Below, piece after piece: positions 8,796-17,665 of a stretch of 33,340 bases of DNA (the first letter of the stretch is position 1; each line of letters starts with the position of its first letter). The DNA comes from Clostridiales bacterium (lineage in GTDB: Bacteria > Bacillota > Clostridia > Saccharofermentanales > Saccharofermentanaceae). The position numbers were made by a program, and so were the translations under genes. A model generated the notes under the pieces. It did no database searches and was not told the DNA's origin. It saw nothing but the letters and a program-made list of their open reading frames with translations. The stretch is taken from the NCBI GenBank assembly GCA_017527865.1, contig JAFXPN010000025.1, positions 1-33,340 on the forward strand, in the 5' to 3' direction.

Positions 8796-10658
8796 ATGGA
8801 TCTGAAGAATCAGTACATTGAGCCCGATAACAGCTATCATCAGCCGTCACACGATCCTTCCTCAGGTACGATGGCGCTTGTTGTCAGCCTTACTCTTATA
8901 TCGGTGGTCCTGACCTCTGTTCTTGCGGTCGTATGGTACAGGAAAACAAAGGGTGATAACCCTCAGACCGAACAGTCCGGTCCCGGCATAAGCAATTATA
9001 TAGCGGTCGCAACTTCCACCCCTACGCCGATCCCGGATCTTCAGGACTATCAGAATCCCATACTCTATCCTGCGGCGGCGGATATCGTAACGGAAACCGA
9101 ATCCGTAATCGAGGACAATGTAAATCCGTCGATGAGAGGCATAACGCAGAATGTTATCACGGGTTCCCAGATCGTGACAGGGTTTAACCGAGAAGATCCG
9201 ATCTATATGGGAGATCCCCTCTACTACAATCAGATCGCCGGCGTTCTTACCTACAGGGGCAATAACTTCAGGAATACCGCGTCGTTCGGCTATGTCGAAC
9301 CTTCGGACGGAACACCCGATACCCTTACCGAGGTCTGGGAATATACTGACGGGCACAGTCTCCTGTCGTCCGATATGACATTCGAATGGCAAGGATATCA
9401 GCTTACGGGACAGCCGCTCATCGTCAGATGGCCCCAATCCGCAATTGCATCGATGAACATCTATCCGTCTGCCGTCAGGCCTGACTTTACCGAGGTAATA
9501 TGCCCCAGCCTCGACGGATACATCTACTTTATGGATCTTTACGACGGCAATATGACCAGAGATCCCATATACACCGGTGTAACCGTCAAGGGGACGGCAT
9601 CGCTCGATCCGCGCGGTTATCCGCTTCTTTATGTCGGTCAGGGTGACGATAACGGAGAGTATACATTCGGTATGTATATCTTCTCTCTTATTGACGGGTC
9701 GCTGCTCTATTCGTATGAAGGCCTCGATGACGGCGCATACCGGATGAACTGGAGCGCATTCGATTCTTCGCCTGTAATAGATTCTGCGTCCGATACGCTG
9801 ATCTGGCCCTGTGAGAACGGGATAATCTACACATTCAAGCTTAATTCGCAGTATAACCCCGGCGCCGGGACTGTATCCGTTAATCCGGTCTGCACGGGTT
9901 ATAAGTATATCTTTAACGATACCCAGGGAAGATTCCTCGGAGTCGAGAGTTCCGCTGCCGTTTACGGAAACTACTGCTATTTCATGGATAATAACTGCAA
10001 CCTTGTGTGTCTTGATCTCAATACATTCCAGATGGTGTGGGTATTCAGGATGGCGGACGATTCCGATCTTTCCCCCGTTATATCGGAGGAAAACGGCATT
10101 CCGTATATCTATATCGGAACCGAGGTAGACAACCAGGGTTCGGGAGAATATAACGGTGCTGCCTATACTTATAAGATCAATGCTCTTACGGGTCAGGAGG
10201 TATGGCAGACATCCCAGTCCTGCTATACATATAACGGTGAGACTTCGGCCACCGACCAGAGCGGAGGATGCCTGGCAAACCCCATTATAGGCATGGGAAA
10301 TATCTCCAATCTCGTTATCTTCTCGTATTCCATGACCGACGGACTTACCAGAGGCAACCGCCTTGTTGCTTACAATAGGGACACAGGCACAGAAGTTTGG
10401 CAATATGACATGAATATTTATACATATTCATCACCCGTTGCATGCTACACCGCGGACGGGAATGCGTATATAATCATTGCTGACAGCTTCGGACAGGTAC
10501 ATATGGTCGACGGTCAGACCGGCGAGCGTATTACCTACATCCAGGTGACATCGGAGGCGGGCTCTGATGTTTCTTTCCAGGCGTCACCGGCCGTATTCGG
10601 CAACAATATCGTGATCGGATCGACACAGGGATACGTTTACGGGATACGGATCGATTAA
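8796..10658 (+). CDS. Membrane-anchored PQQ-like beta-propeller repeat protein
   Basis: The 620-aa product has a short N-terminal tail, one membrane anchor (about 26-47, MALVVSLTLISVVLTSVLAV), then a Thr/Pro-rich linker (STPTPIP, 74-80) and a large domain presumably outside the cell. The domain repeats blades ending in motifs such as DGYIYFMDLYDG, CNLVCLDLNTFQMVW, YTYKINALTGQEVW, LVAYNRDTGTEVW, GQVHMVDGQTGE and QGYVYGIRI. These are typical of PQQ/BamB-like propellers, which often act as binding scaffolds, with PQQ cofactor use not implied. Glycine, aromatic and Asp content is high, as usual for propellers. No enzyme motif is seen. The start has no ribosome site; ATG at 8871 (residue 26) is a poorer alternative because it would begin inside the anchor. 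Confidence 0.82.
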   Translation: MDLKNQYIEPDNSYHQPSHDPSSGTMALVVSLTLISVVLTSVLAVVWYRKTKGDNPQTEQSGPGISNYIAVATSTPTPIPDLQDYQNPILYPAAADIVTETESVIEDNVNPSMRGITQNVITGSQIVTGFNREDPIYMGDPLYYNQIAGVLTYRGNNFRNTASFGYVEPSDGTPDTLTEVWEYTDGHSLLSSDMTFEWQGYQLTGQPLIVRWPQSAIASMNIYPSAVRPDFTEVICPSLDGYIYFMDLYDGNMTRDPIYTGVTVKGTASLDPRGYPLLYVGQGDDNGEYTFGMYIFSLIDGSLLYSYEGLDDGAYRMNWSAFDSSPVIDSASDTLIWPCENGIIYTFKLNSQYNPGAGTVSVNPVCTGYKYIFNDTQGRFLGVESSAAVYGNYCYFMDNNCNLVCLDLNTFQMVWVFRMADDSDLSPVISEENGIPYIYIGTEVDNQGSGEYNGAAYTYKINALTGQEVWQTSQSCYTYNGETSATDQSGGCLANPIIGMGNISNLVIFSYSMTDGLTRGNRLVAYNRDTGTEVWQYDMNIYTYSSPVACYTADGNAYIIIADSFGQVHMVDGQTGERITYIQVTSEAGSDVSFQASPAVFGNNIVIGSTQGYVYGIRID

Positions 10659-10666
10659 GAGGGCAA

Positions 10667-11077
10667 ATGAAAGAAGACGGAAGATATAAAATGATATCGT
10701 TTCTGGAAGTAGAGATCAGCTCCTTTGCGGGCGGAGGCTACAAGGTCCGCTATGACTTTGCGCGCAGGCTTATTTCCTGGAATGACGGGTATATGTGGAA
10801 TAACAACTTTATGAAGTCATTGACTCCCGAGAAGCTCGATCTTATCAAGGATGAACTGCCCGGAACGGGCATGCTCGAGTGGATGGAAGGCTACAATGCG
10901 GGCAAGCTCGCCAAATACGGCGCACCGACAGCCAATCCTTCGTCGTGGCGCATGTGCGTTAAGTTTGATGACGGCACTGATCTTGTGGCCTCTCATGCAA
11001 AGAATTTCCCCAAGGACTGGATACTGTTAATAGATCTGATCGAAGCCACTACCGAGTGCCGTTTCAGATTGAGATAA
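10667..11077 (+). CDS. Hypothetical protein, 136 aa
   Basis: I do not recognise this family with certainty. The protein is soluble, without signal or membrane segment. It has a beta-rich first part (FLEVEISSFAGGGYKVRYDF), a helical middle (SLTPEKLDLIKDELPGTGML) and a C-terminal block WRMCVKFDDGTDLVASHAKN followed by FPKDWILLIDLIEATT. The layout 'strand, DDG turn, NFP, tryptophan, amphipathic helix' resembles small widespread uncharacterised domains in Clostridia. It starts 8 bases after the propeller gene, so co-transcription is likely. Two starts are possible: ATG 10667 with GAGGG very close, or ATG 10691 preceded by GGAAG at better spacing. Confidence 0.6.
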   Translation: MKEDGRYKMISFLEVEISSFAGGGYKVRYDFARRLISWNDGYMWNNNFMKSLTPEKLDLIKDELPGTGMLEWMEGYNAGKLAKYGAPTANPSSWRMCVKFDDGTDLVASHAKNFPKDWILLIDLIEATTECRFRLR

Positions 11078-11103
11078 GCATTTTTCTATTAGTCCCCGCT
11101 TTG

Positions 11104-11112
11104 TGTTAAAAT
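11104..11112 (+). promoter_or_regulatory. Candidate extended -10 promoter for the membrane protein gene
   Basis: TGTTAAAAT at 11104-11112 is an extended -10 (TAAAAT, one mismatch). No good -35 is seen, only a T-rich stretch at 11081-11085. The leader would be about 27 bases, with GGAGG at 11133-11137. Confidence 0.4.
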
Positions 11113-11145
11113 ATAAAGACGGATTTTTATACGGAGGAGTATCCT

Positions 11146-11754
11146 TTGGATTACGTTGAAGGCCTTTTTCTGGGCAGACATTGGAGTGATACTGACTTTG
11201 AGAACAGACGGCATATTGAACTGTTCATCCTTTACGGTATCCTTACAACACTCTTCCTTATAACTTATTACTGGAACGGAACCGCCCTTATCGGTGTCGG
11301 CGACTTCGGCACAGTTTCACTTATACTGTTGATAATCCTTTCTTTGGTCAATCCTCTGCTGTGCTTCCGTTATTACTCGTTTCCCATTTGGACGAAGCTC
11401 GGCATTATCGCGATAAAGGTATTTAAAGCATATCTGGTAATGAGTCTTACGGTAAGCCTTATCCTGCCGCGTATCACGGTCCAGAACGGCGGTCTTAAGG
11501 ATTTTCTTGTGGACTATCTTAATTCCACGCTTGAGACATATACCGAGAAGTACGCGGCGGGCGGAGGCAGCTTCTCCACCGTCATGGGAGTCCTGACGGG
11601 AGGCATACACGTTGTGCTCGTCGGGGTTGCCGTTCTTGCCGCGTTCATCGTTATCCCGGGACTTGTGGTCATCATCTTTAAGCTTGTGCAGAGACTGTAT
11701 GACTACATAATAGACAGGCTTATCTTAAGAAGATTCTTCAGATACAGAAGGTGA
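11146..11754 (+). CDS. Integral membrane protein of unknown function, 202 aa
   Basis: Start is TTG at 11146, chosen because GGAGG lies 8 bases upstream. Hydrophobic segments at about 24-42, 53-74, 84-108 and 146-180 suggest four, perhaps five, membrane spans; the tail is strongly basic (LILRRFFRYRR), fitting a cytoplasmic C-terminus. Between spans three and four, residues 112-145 form a polar loop with a glycine-rich stretch. No catalytic or transport motif was seen and I cannot place the family. The downstream kinase gene begins 4 bases after the stop, so the two are probably translated from one mRNA. Confidence 0.65.
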   Translation: MDYVEGLFLGRHWSDTDFENRRHIELFILYGILTTLFLITYYWNGTALIGVGDFGTVSLILLIILSLVNPLLCFRYYSFPIWTKLGIIAIKVFKAYLVMSLTVSLILPRITVQNGGLKDFLVDYLNSTLETYTEKYAAGGGSFSTVMGVLTGGIHVVLVGVAVLAAFIVIPGLVVIIFKLVQRLYDYIIDRLILRRFFRYRR

Positions 11755-11758
11755 TAAT

Positions 11759-12766
11759 ATGGCAGTTCTTGAGGACAAGATCAACATCACGGTAGAGCAA
11801 CTGGAAGAGAATCTCGGAATAAAGAAGCTGCCTGAATTCATCTCAATGAGCGAAAAGGCTTTCATCGACCGCATCGACCGTATTGTCGATACCGTGAACA
11901 ATGACCGGTCGATAAAAGCCGTATTTGTTGCAGGTCCTACGTCTTCGGGGAAGACGACTTTTACCGTCCGTCTGTCCCAGGGACTGTCGAAGTCCGGAAG
12001 ATCGGCCGCATTCCTGTCTCTGGATGATTATTACATCCTGAACGACCTGACATTTGACCGTGACGGCAGACCGGACTTCGAGACTATCGATGCAATAGAC
12101 GTGGAAAGGGCCAATAAGGATATACACGGCATTATCGAAGGCAGGGAAGTCATCCCTCCGTTCTTTGACTTTAACGACAGACAGAGCAAGCAAAGAGATC
12201 CTTCGGAAGCGATAAAGCTTCCTTCTGACGGGATCCTTGTGGTCGAGGGCCTTCACGGTCTCAATAAAGCGATATCCGGGGATTTTAACGGAGAGATCCT
12301 TAAGGTGTTCATCATGCCTTACGGCAATATCTACTCAGACAGGAAACTTATGGGGTCAAGGGAGATAAGGCTGCTCAGAAGGATCGTCCGTGATAACAGG
12401 CACAGGGCTTCACACGCTCTGTCGACGATAGATTACTGGCCGATGATAGAGCGGTCGGAGGAGAAGATCTTCGATGAGTATCTGGAAGCTGCCGATGTGC
12501 ATGTGAACTCGTTCCTGCCCTATGAGAGCCTGATAATCGCCCCTTTGGCCCTGTCCGATATCGACGATGCCCTCATGATGGTAGAGAAGGGAAAGATCTC
12601 TCCCAATGTGTTCATGGAAAGATCACTGACAGGCAAGGACTTCGCTGACCTGTCTTCGGCTCTTGCTCTTGCCGACAGGCTCGTAAGGCACTTAAAGAAG
12701 ATCCCGAAGGTCGATCCTTCGAGGGTGCCCGCGGAGTCGATCTTAAATGAATTTATATCGATGTAA
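11759..12766 (+). CDS. Uridine kinase-like nucleoside kinase
   Basis: The 335-aa protein has Walker A GPTSSGKT at 59-66, the SLDDYY motif characteristic of uridine kinases and phosphoribulokinases (about 88-93), VVEGLHGLN (Walker B region) and a basic block REIRLLRRIVRDNRHR. These enzymes phosphorylate uridine and cytidine in pyrimidine salvage. In many Clostridia a longer version (about 550 aa) carries an N-terminal TGS and threonyl-tRNA-synthetase-like part before the kinase; here only about 50 residues precede the P-loop, so that part is absent. AAGG sits about 7 bases before the ATG at 11759. The kinase family is firm, but the exact substrate cannot be read from the sequence. Confidence 0.82.
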   Translation: MAVLEDKINITVEQLEENLGIKKLPEFISMSEKAFIDRIDRIVDTVNNDRSIKAVFVAGPTSSGKTTFTVRLSQGLSKSGRSAAFLSLDDYYILNDLTFDRDGRPDFETIDAIDVERANKDIHGIIEGREVIPPFFDFNDRQSKQRDPSEAIKLPSDGILVVEGLHGLNKAISGDFNGEILKVFIMPYGNIYSDRKLMGSREIRLLRRIVRDNRHRASHALSTIDYWPMIERSEEKIFDEYLEAADVHVNSFLPYESLIIAPLALSDIDDALMMVEKGKISPNVFMERSLTGKDFADLSSALALADRLVRHLKKIPKVDPSRVPAESILNEFISM

Positions 12767-12778
12767 GGAGGCATATCA

Positions 12779-13732
12779 ATGCCTATAAGAATAGCGAACA
12801 ATCTTCCGGCAAGGCATGTCCTCGAGAGCGAGGGGATCTTCGTAATGGAGGAAACGCGCGCGCTGTCGCAGGATATAAGACCTTTGAGCATAGTGATACT
12901 GAATCTCATGCCGAACAAGGAGGTTACGGAGACACAGCTCCTGCGTACATTGTCAAATACACCGATCCAGATAGACATCGAGCTTATGCGCATCTCCACG
13001 CACGAGAGCAAGCACACGAGCAAAGAGCATCTCATTAAGTATTACGAGACTTTTGACGCGGTAAAGGACCGTTACTTCGACGGAATGATCATCACGGGAG
13101 CCCCCGTGGAGCAGCTTCCTTATGAGCAGGTCGATTATTGGGATGAACTGTGCGCGATAATGGAGTGGAGCAAGACGCATGTCTATTCCACCATGCACAT
13201 CTGCTGGGGCGCGATGGCGGGACTCTATTATCATTACGGGATCCCGAAGTATGACCTTCAGGAGAAGTGCTTCGGCGTATTCAAGCATTATATGACCTAC
13301 AGCCGTCCGGTCAAGCTGTTCAGGGGATTTAACGATGTATTCTACGTTCCGCATTCAAGACATACGGAGCTTAAAAGGGAAGACATAGCCAAGGTGGAGG
13401 CACTGCGCATTCTATCCGAATCCCCCGAGTGCGGCGTCTATGCCGTCTCTGATAAGAAGGGGAGGCAGTTCTTCATTACCGGACACTCCGAGTATGACCG
13501 TTATACTTTGGACAGTGAGTATAAGCGTGACAGATCCCAGGGTATTCCGATCAACATCCCTGTGAACTATTATGAGGATAACGATCCTTCGAAGGAACCC
13601 GTCATGCTATGGCGTGCTTCGGCGACACTGCTTTTCACGAACTGGCTTAATTATTATGTTTACCAGGAGACGCCGTTCGATCTGTCGCTTCTCAATAATA
13701 TCAGCAACAAGGTAGATCTGGAGGACACATGA
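12779..13732 (+). CDS. metA: Homoserine O-acetyltransferase, MetA family
   Basis: MetA-type enzymes acylate homoserine, the first committed step of methionine synthesis. The 317 aa length is typical. The catalytic Cys142 lies in HICWGA (140-145), and FITGHSEYD (232-240) carries the His236/Glu238 dyad. Residue 111 is Glu ([10 protein letters not shown]); in characterised members Glu at this place goes with acetyl-CoA and Gly with succinyl-CoA, so acetyl transfer is expected. A near-perfect AAGGAGG precedes the ATG. The gene ends in an ATGA overlap with nnrD. I see no SAM riboswitch or T-box upstream because only 12 bases separate it from the kinase gene. Confidence 0.93.
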   Translation: MPIRIANNLPARHVLESEGIFVMEETRALSQDIRPLSIVILNLMPNKEVTETQLLRTLSNTPIQIDIELMRISTHESKHTSKEHLIKYYETFDAVKDRYFDGMIITGAPVEQLPYEQVDYWDELCAIMEWSKTHVYSTMHICWGAMAGLYYHYGIPKYDLQEKCFGVFKHYMTYSRPVKLFRGFNDVFYVPHSRHTELKREDIAKVEALRILSESPECGVYAVSDKKGRQFFITGHSEYDRYTLDSEYKRDRSQGIPINIPVNYYEDNDPSKEPVMLWRASATLLFTNWLNYYVYQETPFDLSLLNNISNKVDLEDT

Positions 13733-14604
13733 GCTCCGGGACCAGGTTAACGGAAAAGCTCGTTCAGGGCATGGCTCCCGCAAGGGACAATACCTTTCAC
13801 AAGAATGACTTCGGACATGTGCTCATATGCGCCGGGTCCGAATATATGACGGGTGCCCTTGTTCTTTCTGTTTCTTCTGCGCTTCGAAGCGGCGCAGGGC
13901 TCGTTACCGCTTTTGCGCCCGAAGCGGCGCTTGCGCCCGTTAAGTTCAGCTGCCCGTGCGCTTTAACTTCACCGTGGGGCGATGATGTTGCTTCCACCCT
14001 GCGCAGAGCAAATGATCTCATGCAAAAGACAACAGCCGCTGCGATAGGTCCCGGACTTGATGAGAAGGATCCGAGATCAAAGGCTCTTGTTGAACTGTTC
14101 TTAAACGAAGCGAATGCGCTTGTCATAGACGCGGGAGCTCTTAATATCATCTCAAAGCATAAAGAGGTATTACTGCCTTTGATGGCTTCACGCAAGCAAA
14201 GGGGCCTTCTTCCGGCGGTAATAACGCCGCACAAGGGTGAGATGAAGCGTCTGTTGGGAGAAGATCCGACTCATGAGGCGTGTTCGGAATTTGCCGTAAA
14301 CAATACATGCCTTCTGGTGCTCAAAGATCATGAGACGAGGATCTATACACCGCATGATTCCTTTTACTATATCGAAGGGGACAACAGCGGCATGGCCAAA
14401 GGCGGCAGCGGAGATGTGCTCACGGGACTTGCCGCGGGTTTCCTCGCCCAGGGCATAAAGCCCTGCAATGCAGGCGCGGCGGCCGTATATCTTCATGCCA
14501 AGGCGGGCTCACTGGCGATGACGTATATCGGCGCGAGATACATGCTTCCCACGGATCTGATCGACAATCTGTGCGAAGCGTTCGAAGATACGGGGTGGAG
14601 ATGA
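13729..14604 (+). CDS. nnrD: ADP-dependent NAD(P)H-hydrate dehydratase
   Basis: This is the ribokinase-like C-terminal half of the YjeF family, which repairs hydrated NADH and NADPH using ADP or ATP. The 291-aa protein has [15 protein letters not shown] (29-43), IGPGLDEKD (107-115), [13 protein letters not shown] (166-178) and the signature [15 protein letters not shown] (219-233) with the catalytic Asp229. It lacks the N-terminal epimerase (NnrE) domain that is often fused. The usual DADAL block reads DAGALN (134-139), with Gly at the second Asp. Start is ATG 13729, overlapping the metA stop by 4 bases with GGAGG just upstream. Its end overlaps or abuts alr, an adjacency seen in other bacteria. 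Confidence 0.9.
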   Translation: MSSGTRLTEKLVQGMAPARDNTFHKNDFGHVLICAGSEYMTGALVLSVSSALRSGAGLVTAFAPEAALAPVKFSCPCALTSPWGDDVASTLRRANDLMQKTTAAAIGPGLDEKDPRSKALVELFLNEANALVIDAGALNIISKHKEVLLPLMASRKQRGLLPAVITPHKGEMKRLLGEDPTHEACSEFAVNNTCLLVLKDHETRIYTPHDSFYYIEGDNSGMAKGGSGDVLTGLAAGFLAQGIKPCNAGAAAVYLHAKAGSLAMTYIGARYMLPTDLIDNLCEAFEDTGWR

Positions 14605-14606
14605 CG

Positions 14607-15746
14607 ATGGGAATAATCGAAGACGGAGTATTCTTTGACAGGACTTGTGTGGAGATCAACAAGTCTGCCTTAAGGAACAATATCAGGGAGATAAGGCGGA
14701 TCACGGATCCCAATGCGGAAATAATGGCGGTCGTAAAGGCTGATGCCTATGGGCACGGCGCATACGATGTGGCCAGGACATTGCTGGATAACGGCGCAGA
14801 CGGACTTTGCATCGCCACCATCGGCGAAGCGGTGCATTTAAGACAGAGCGGCATAACTTCGAGGCTTCTCATATTAGGCGGAACGGACATCGCAAGCTAT
14901 AAGGATGCCGTTCTTTATAACATTGACCTTGCCATATACGATGAGGAGTCGGCAGCAGCTCTTTCCGAAGAGGCCGTGAGGCAGGGACGCGTGTGCGATA
15001 TCCATATCAAGCTCGATACCGGCATGGGAAGGATAGGCTTTCCCGCTGACGGAACTGCCGTCGAAAGGATAGCAGGGATATGCAGGCTTCCGGGACTTAA
15101 TCCTTATGGTATATTCTCTCATTTTGCAGTGGCAGATACTTCAGATGACGATTATACAAATAAGCAGTTCGAAGCTTTCATGAGGACTGTCGATGAACTT
15201 AAAGGTCTGGGGATAGAGTTTAAGAAGAGACATATCTGCAACAGCGCCGGCATCCTGAGGTTCCCCGGCATGCATCTTGATATGGTGCGCGCGGGGCTTA
15301 TCCTTTACGGCATCATGCCCGACGGCTGCCCCGATCCGTATACGGATATTACCCTTGAGCCGGTTATGACATGGTATGCGAAGGTCGTCCATGTCAAGAC
15401 GGTCCCTGCCGGTACATCCATAAGCTACGGACGGCACTTTACTGCCCGAAGGGAGACAAAAGTGCTGACAGTATCGGTGGGTTACGCAGACGGGTTATCA
15501 AGGAGACTGTCGAACGGTTTTGAACTGATGGTAAACGGCCAAAAGCTTCCGATAATCGGAAATGTGTGCATGGATATGTGCATGCTGGACGCCACCGATA
15601 TGGAAGGCGAAGTCCGCAAAGGCGATATAGTGACCATTTTCGGGAAGGACAGGCCCGCAGATGAGCTTGCAAAGGCACTCGGCACCATAAGTTACGAGAT
15701 AACATGCGATGTGGGCAAAAGAGTACAAAGAATTTTTACACAGTGA
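14607..15746 (+). CDS. alr: Alanine racemase
   Basis: Alr converts L-alanine to D-alanine for peptidoglycan using PLP. Counting from ATG 14607 the protein has 379 aa. The PLP lysine is Lys44 in AVVKADAYGHG (41-51), the second catalytic residue is Tyr274 in SISYGR (271-276), and GYADGLSRR and VCMDMCM are conserved further on. I chose 14607 because GGAG at 14597-14600 lies 6 bases upstream; ATG 14601 (ATGA overlap with the nnrD stop) is two codons earlier but has no room for the ribosome site, and ATG 14571 is less likely. The stop codon lies within the -35 element of the next promoter. Confidence 0.94.
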   Translation: MGIIEDGVFFDRTCVEINKSALRNNIREIRRITDPNAEIMAVVKADAYGHGAYDVARTLLDNGADGLCIATIGEAVHLRQSGITSRLLILGGTDIASYKDAVLYNIDLAIYDEESAAALSEEAVRQGRVCDIHIKLDTGMGRIGFPADGTAVERIAGICRLPGLNPYGIFSHFAVADTSDDDYTNKQFEAFMRTVDELKGLGIEFKKRHICNSAGILRFPGMHLDMVRAGLILYGIMPDGCPDPYTDITLEPVMTWYAKVVHVKTVPAGTSISYGRHFTARRETKVLTVSVGYADGLSRRLSNGFELMVNGQKLPIIGNVCMDMCMLDATDMEGEVRKGDIVTIFGKDRPADELAKALGTISYEITCDVGKRVQRIFTQ

Positions 15747-15770
15747 CATACTGACAGAGTGATATATAAT
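15743..15770 (+). promoter_or_regulatory. Promoter of the transketolase genes
   Basis: GTGACA at 15743-15748 (one mismatch) and a perfect TATAAT at 15765-15770 are 16 bases apart. The -35 covers the alr stop codon. GAGGAG at 15800-15805 is the ribosome site for the ATG at 15812. No terminator hairpin separates alr from this promoter. Confidence 0.7.
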
Positions 15771-15811
15771 AAGGCGGATAATCTACAAGCGGTGTTTACG
15801 AGGAGATTAAG

Positions 15812-16660
15812 ATGACGGCAGAAGAGAAAAGAAAGCTCGAGTTATTCTCGGCAAAGATGAGAAGATGGATCATTGAGGGTGTATATAACGCCAAGAGCGG
15901 ACACCCGGGCGGATCACTGTCCTGTACGGATATCATGTGTTACCTCTATAACATGGAGATGAAGGTCGATCCGGCAAATCCGAGTGATCCCGACCGCGAC
16001 AGGTTCGTACTGTCAAAAGGTCACTGTGCTCCCGCTCTTTACGCAGCCCTGGGCCTGCTCGGATTCTTTGATGTCAATGAGATAAAGAACCTTCGTAAGA
16101 TCGGATCATTCCTTCAGGGGCACCCTTGTAAGGCGATCACCCCCGGCGTCGATATGTCAACAGGTTCCCTCGGTCAGGGTATCTCGGCAGCAGGCGGAAT
16201 GGCGCTCGCCGGCAAGCTCGATAAGAAGACATACCGTGTATTCTCGATCCTTGGTGACGGCGAGATGCAGGAAGGCGAAGTGTGGGAAGCCCTGATGAGC
16301 GCAGCTCACTACAAGCTCGACAATCTGTGCGCCTTCCTCGATTATAACGGACTTCAGATCGACGGCGCAGTCGATGATGTCATGAGCTTAGGCGATATCG
16401 AAGCCAAGACCAAGGCGTTCGGCTGGGAGACAGTAGTAATAGACGGCCACGACTTCGAGCAGATAGAGTCTGCCGTGAATGCATTTAATGCTAATGCGGG
16501 TTCTGGCAAGCCGTTCTTCGTTATCTGCAAGACCCATAAGGGTAAGGGCGTGTCATTCATGCATGACGATGCTTCCTGGCACGGAGTCGCTCCGAAGGAA
16601 GATCAGTACAAGATCGCAGTCGAGGAACTCGATGCGAGAATAAGAGAGCTGGAGGGTTGA
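15812..16660 (+). CDS. Transketolase, N-terminal subunit
   Basis: Transketolase moves two-carbon units between sugar phosphates in the pentose phosphate pathway; in many Clostridia and Archaea it is split into two polypeptides. This 282-aa subunit has the thiamine diphosphate part: HPGG (31-34), LSKGH (67-71), STGSLGQGIS (116-125), and the GDG...N motif running from GDGEMQEGE (148-156) to Asn179. The ATG is preceded by GAGGAG 6 bases upstream. The C-terminal subunit begins 4 bases after the stop. In organisms lacking oxidative pentose steps it supplies ribose and erythrose phosphates. Confidence 0.95.
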   Translation: MTAEEKRKLELFSAKMRRWIIEGVYNAKSGHPGGSLSCTDIMCYLYNMEMKVDPANPSDPDRDRFVLSKGHCAPALYAALGLLGFFDVNEIKNLRKIGSFLQGHPCKAITPGVDMSTGSLGQGISAAGGMALAGKLDKKTYRVFSILGDGEMQEGEVWEALMSAAHYKLDNLCAFLDYNGLQIDGAVDDVMSLGDIEAKTKAFGWETVVIDGHDFEQIESAVNAFNANAGSGKPFFVICKTHKGKGVSFMHDDASWHGVAPKEDQYKIAVEELDARIRELEG

Positions 16661-16664
16661 TCCT

Positions 16665-17609
16665 ATGGGCAAGATGGCAACAAGAGAGGCTTACGGAAGG
16701 ACTCTGCAGGAGATAGGCACTGACGAGCGTGTGGTCGTATTCGATGCGGACCTTGCAGGTTCCACGAATACGGGAAGATTTAAGAAAGTATTCCCGGAAA
16801 GACACTTTGACATGGGTATCGCGGAGGCGAATATGGTCTCTGCGGCAGCGGGCATGGCTACCTGCGGCAAGATCGCATTCGTGTCATCGTTCGCAATGTT
16901 CGCGACCGAAAGAGCGTGTGAGCAGATAAGGAATTCGGTCTGCTATCCGAATCTCAATGTTAAGGTCTGCGCTTCCCATGCAGGAATCACGGTAGGTGAG
17001 GACGGCGCTTCCCACCAGTGCCTCGAAGATCTTTCCATCATGAGATCATTACCCAATATGACCGTGCTCTGCCCTGCAGATGCAGCTTCGGCGAGAATGG
17101 CGGTAAAAGCCGCTTACGAGAATCCCGGTCCTTTCTATGTAAGACTTGCGCGTCTTGCGACCGATGCCGTATACGGCGAGTTCGGCGAAGACGTTGAATT
17201 CACGTTGGGCAAGGCTCATATGATCAAGGACGGCAAGGATGTTACGATCATGGCCTGCGGATATATGGTCGAGCAGGCGGTCGAGGCCGTTGCCATCCTT
17301 GAGAGTGAAGGCATCAGCGTAAGGCTTCTTGATATGCATACGATCAAGCCCATCGATGTCAAAGCGGTAGTCAAGGCTTCACGCGAGACAGGCTGTATCG
17401 TCACATGCGAAGAGCATTCGATCATCGGAGGCCTGGGCTCTGCCGTTGCCGAAGTGCTTGTCGAGAACGCGCCCTGTCCGATGCTCCGTGTCGGCGTAAA
17501 CGATGAATTCGGCCGTTCGGGCACTCCGGATGCGCTCATGGCCTATTATCATCTTACCGGCGCGGATATCGCCGATAAGGCCAAGAAGGCGATCGCGCTT
17601 AAGGGTTGA
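16665..17609 (+). CDS. Transketolase, C-terminal subunit
   Basis: The 314-aa partner holds the pyrimidine-binding and C-terminal domains. GIAEANM (51-57) contains the conserved catalytic Glu54 that activates thiamine diphosphate, and HAGITVGEDGASHQ (105-118) is the substrate-site block; GGLGSAVAEVL near the C-terminus is also typical. GGAGGG lies about 8 bases before the ATG. A GC-rich hairpin follows at 17632-17654. The two subunits should assemble as an alpha2beta2 enzyme. Confidence 0.95.
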   Translation: MGKMATREAYGRTLQEIGTDERVVVFDADLAGSTNTGRFKKVFPERHFDMGIAEANMVSAAAGMATCGKIAFVSSFAMFATERACEQIRNSVCYPNLNVKVCASHAGITVGEDGASHQCLEDLSIMRSLPNMTVLCPADAASARMAVKAAYENPGPFYVRLARLATDAVYGEFGEDVEFTLGKAHMIKDGKDVTIMACGYMVEQAVEAVAILESEGISVRLLDMHTIKPIDVKAVVKASRETGCIVTCEEHSIIGGLGSAVAEVLVENAPCPMLRVGVNDEFGRSGTPDALMAYYHLTGADIADKAKKAIALKG

Positions 17610-17631
17610 GAGAATAATCCGATCACACAGA

Positions 17632-17654
17632 AGGGGCTGCCGTACGGCGGCCCT
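17632..17654 (+). terminator. GC-rich hairpin after the transketolase genes, weak terminator candidate
   Basis: AGGGGCTGCC (17632-17641) pairs with GGCGGCCCT (17646-17654), with a G-T pair and a bulge, around GTAC. No T run follows, so termination is doubtful. It lies 11 bases before the next start codon and could affect that gene's translation. Confidence 0.35.
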
Positions 17655-17665
17655 GAATACATCGT

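Noticed and set aside
8862..10403. Long antisense open frame (513 aa) opposite the propeller gene
   Set aside because: The propeller frame has clear repeats and a membrane anchor, and the antisense protein shows no motif. It is a shadow caused by codon bias.
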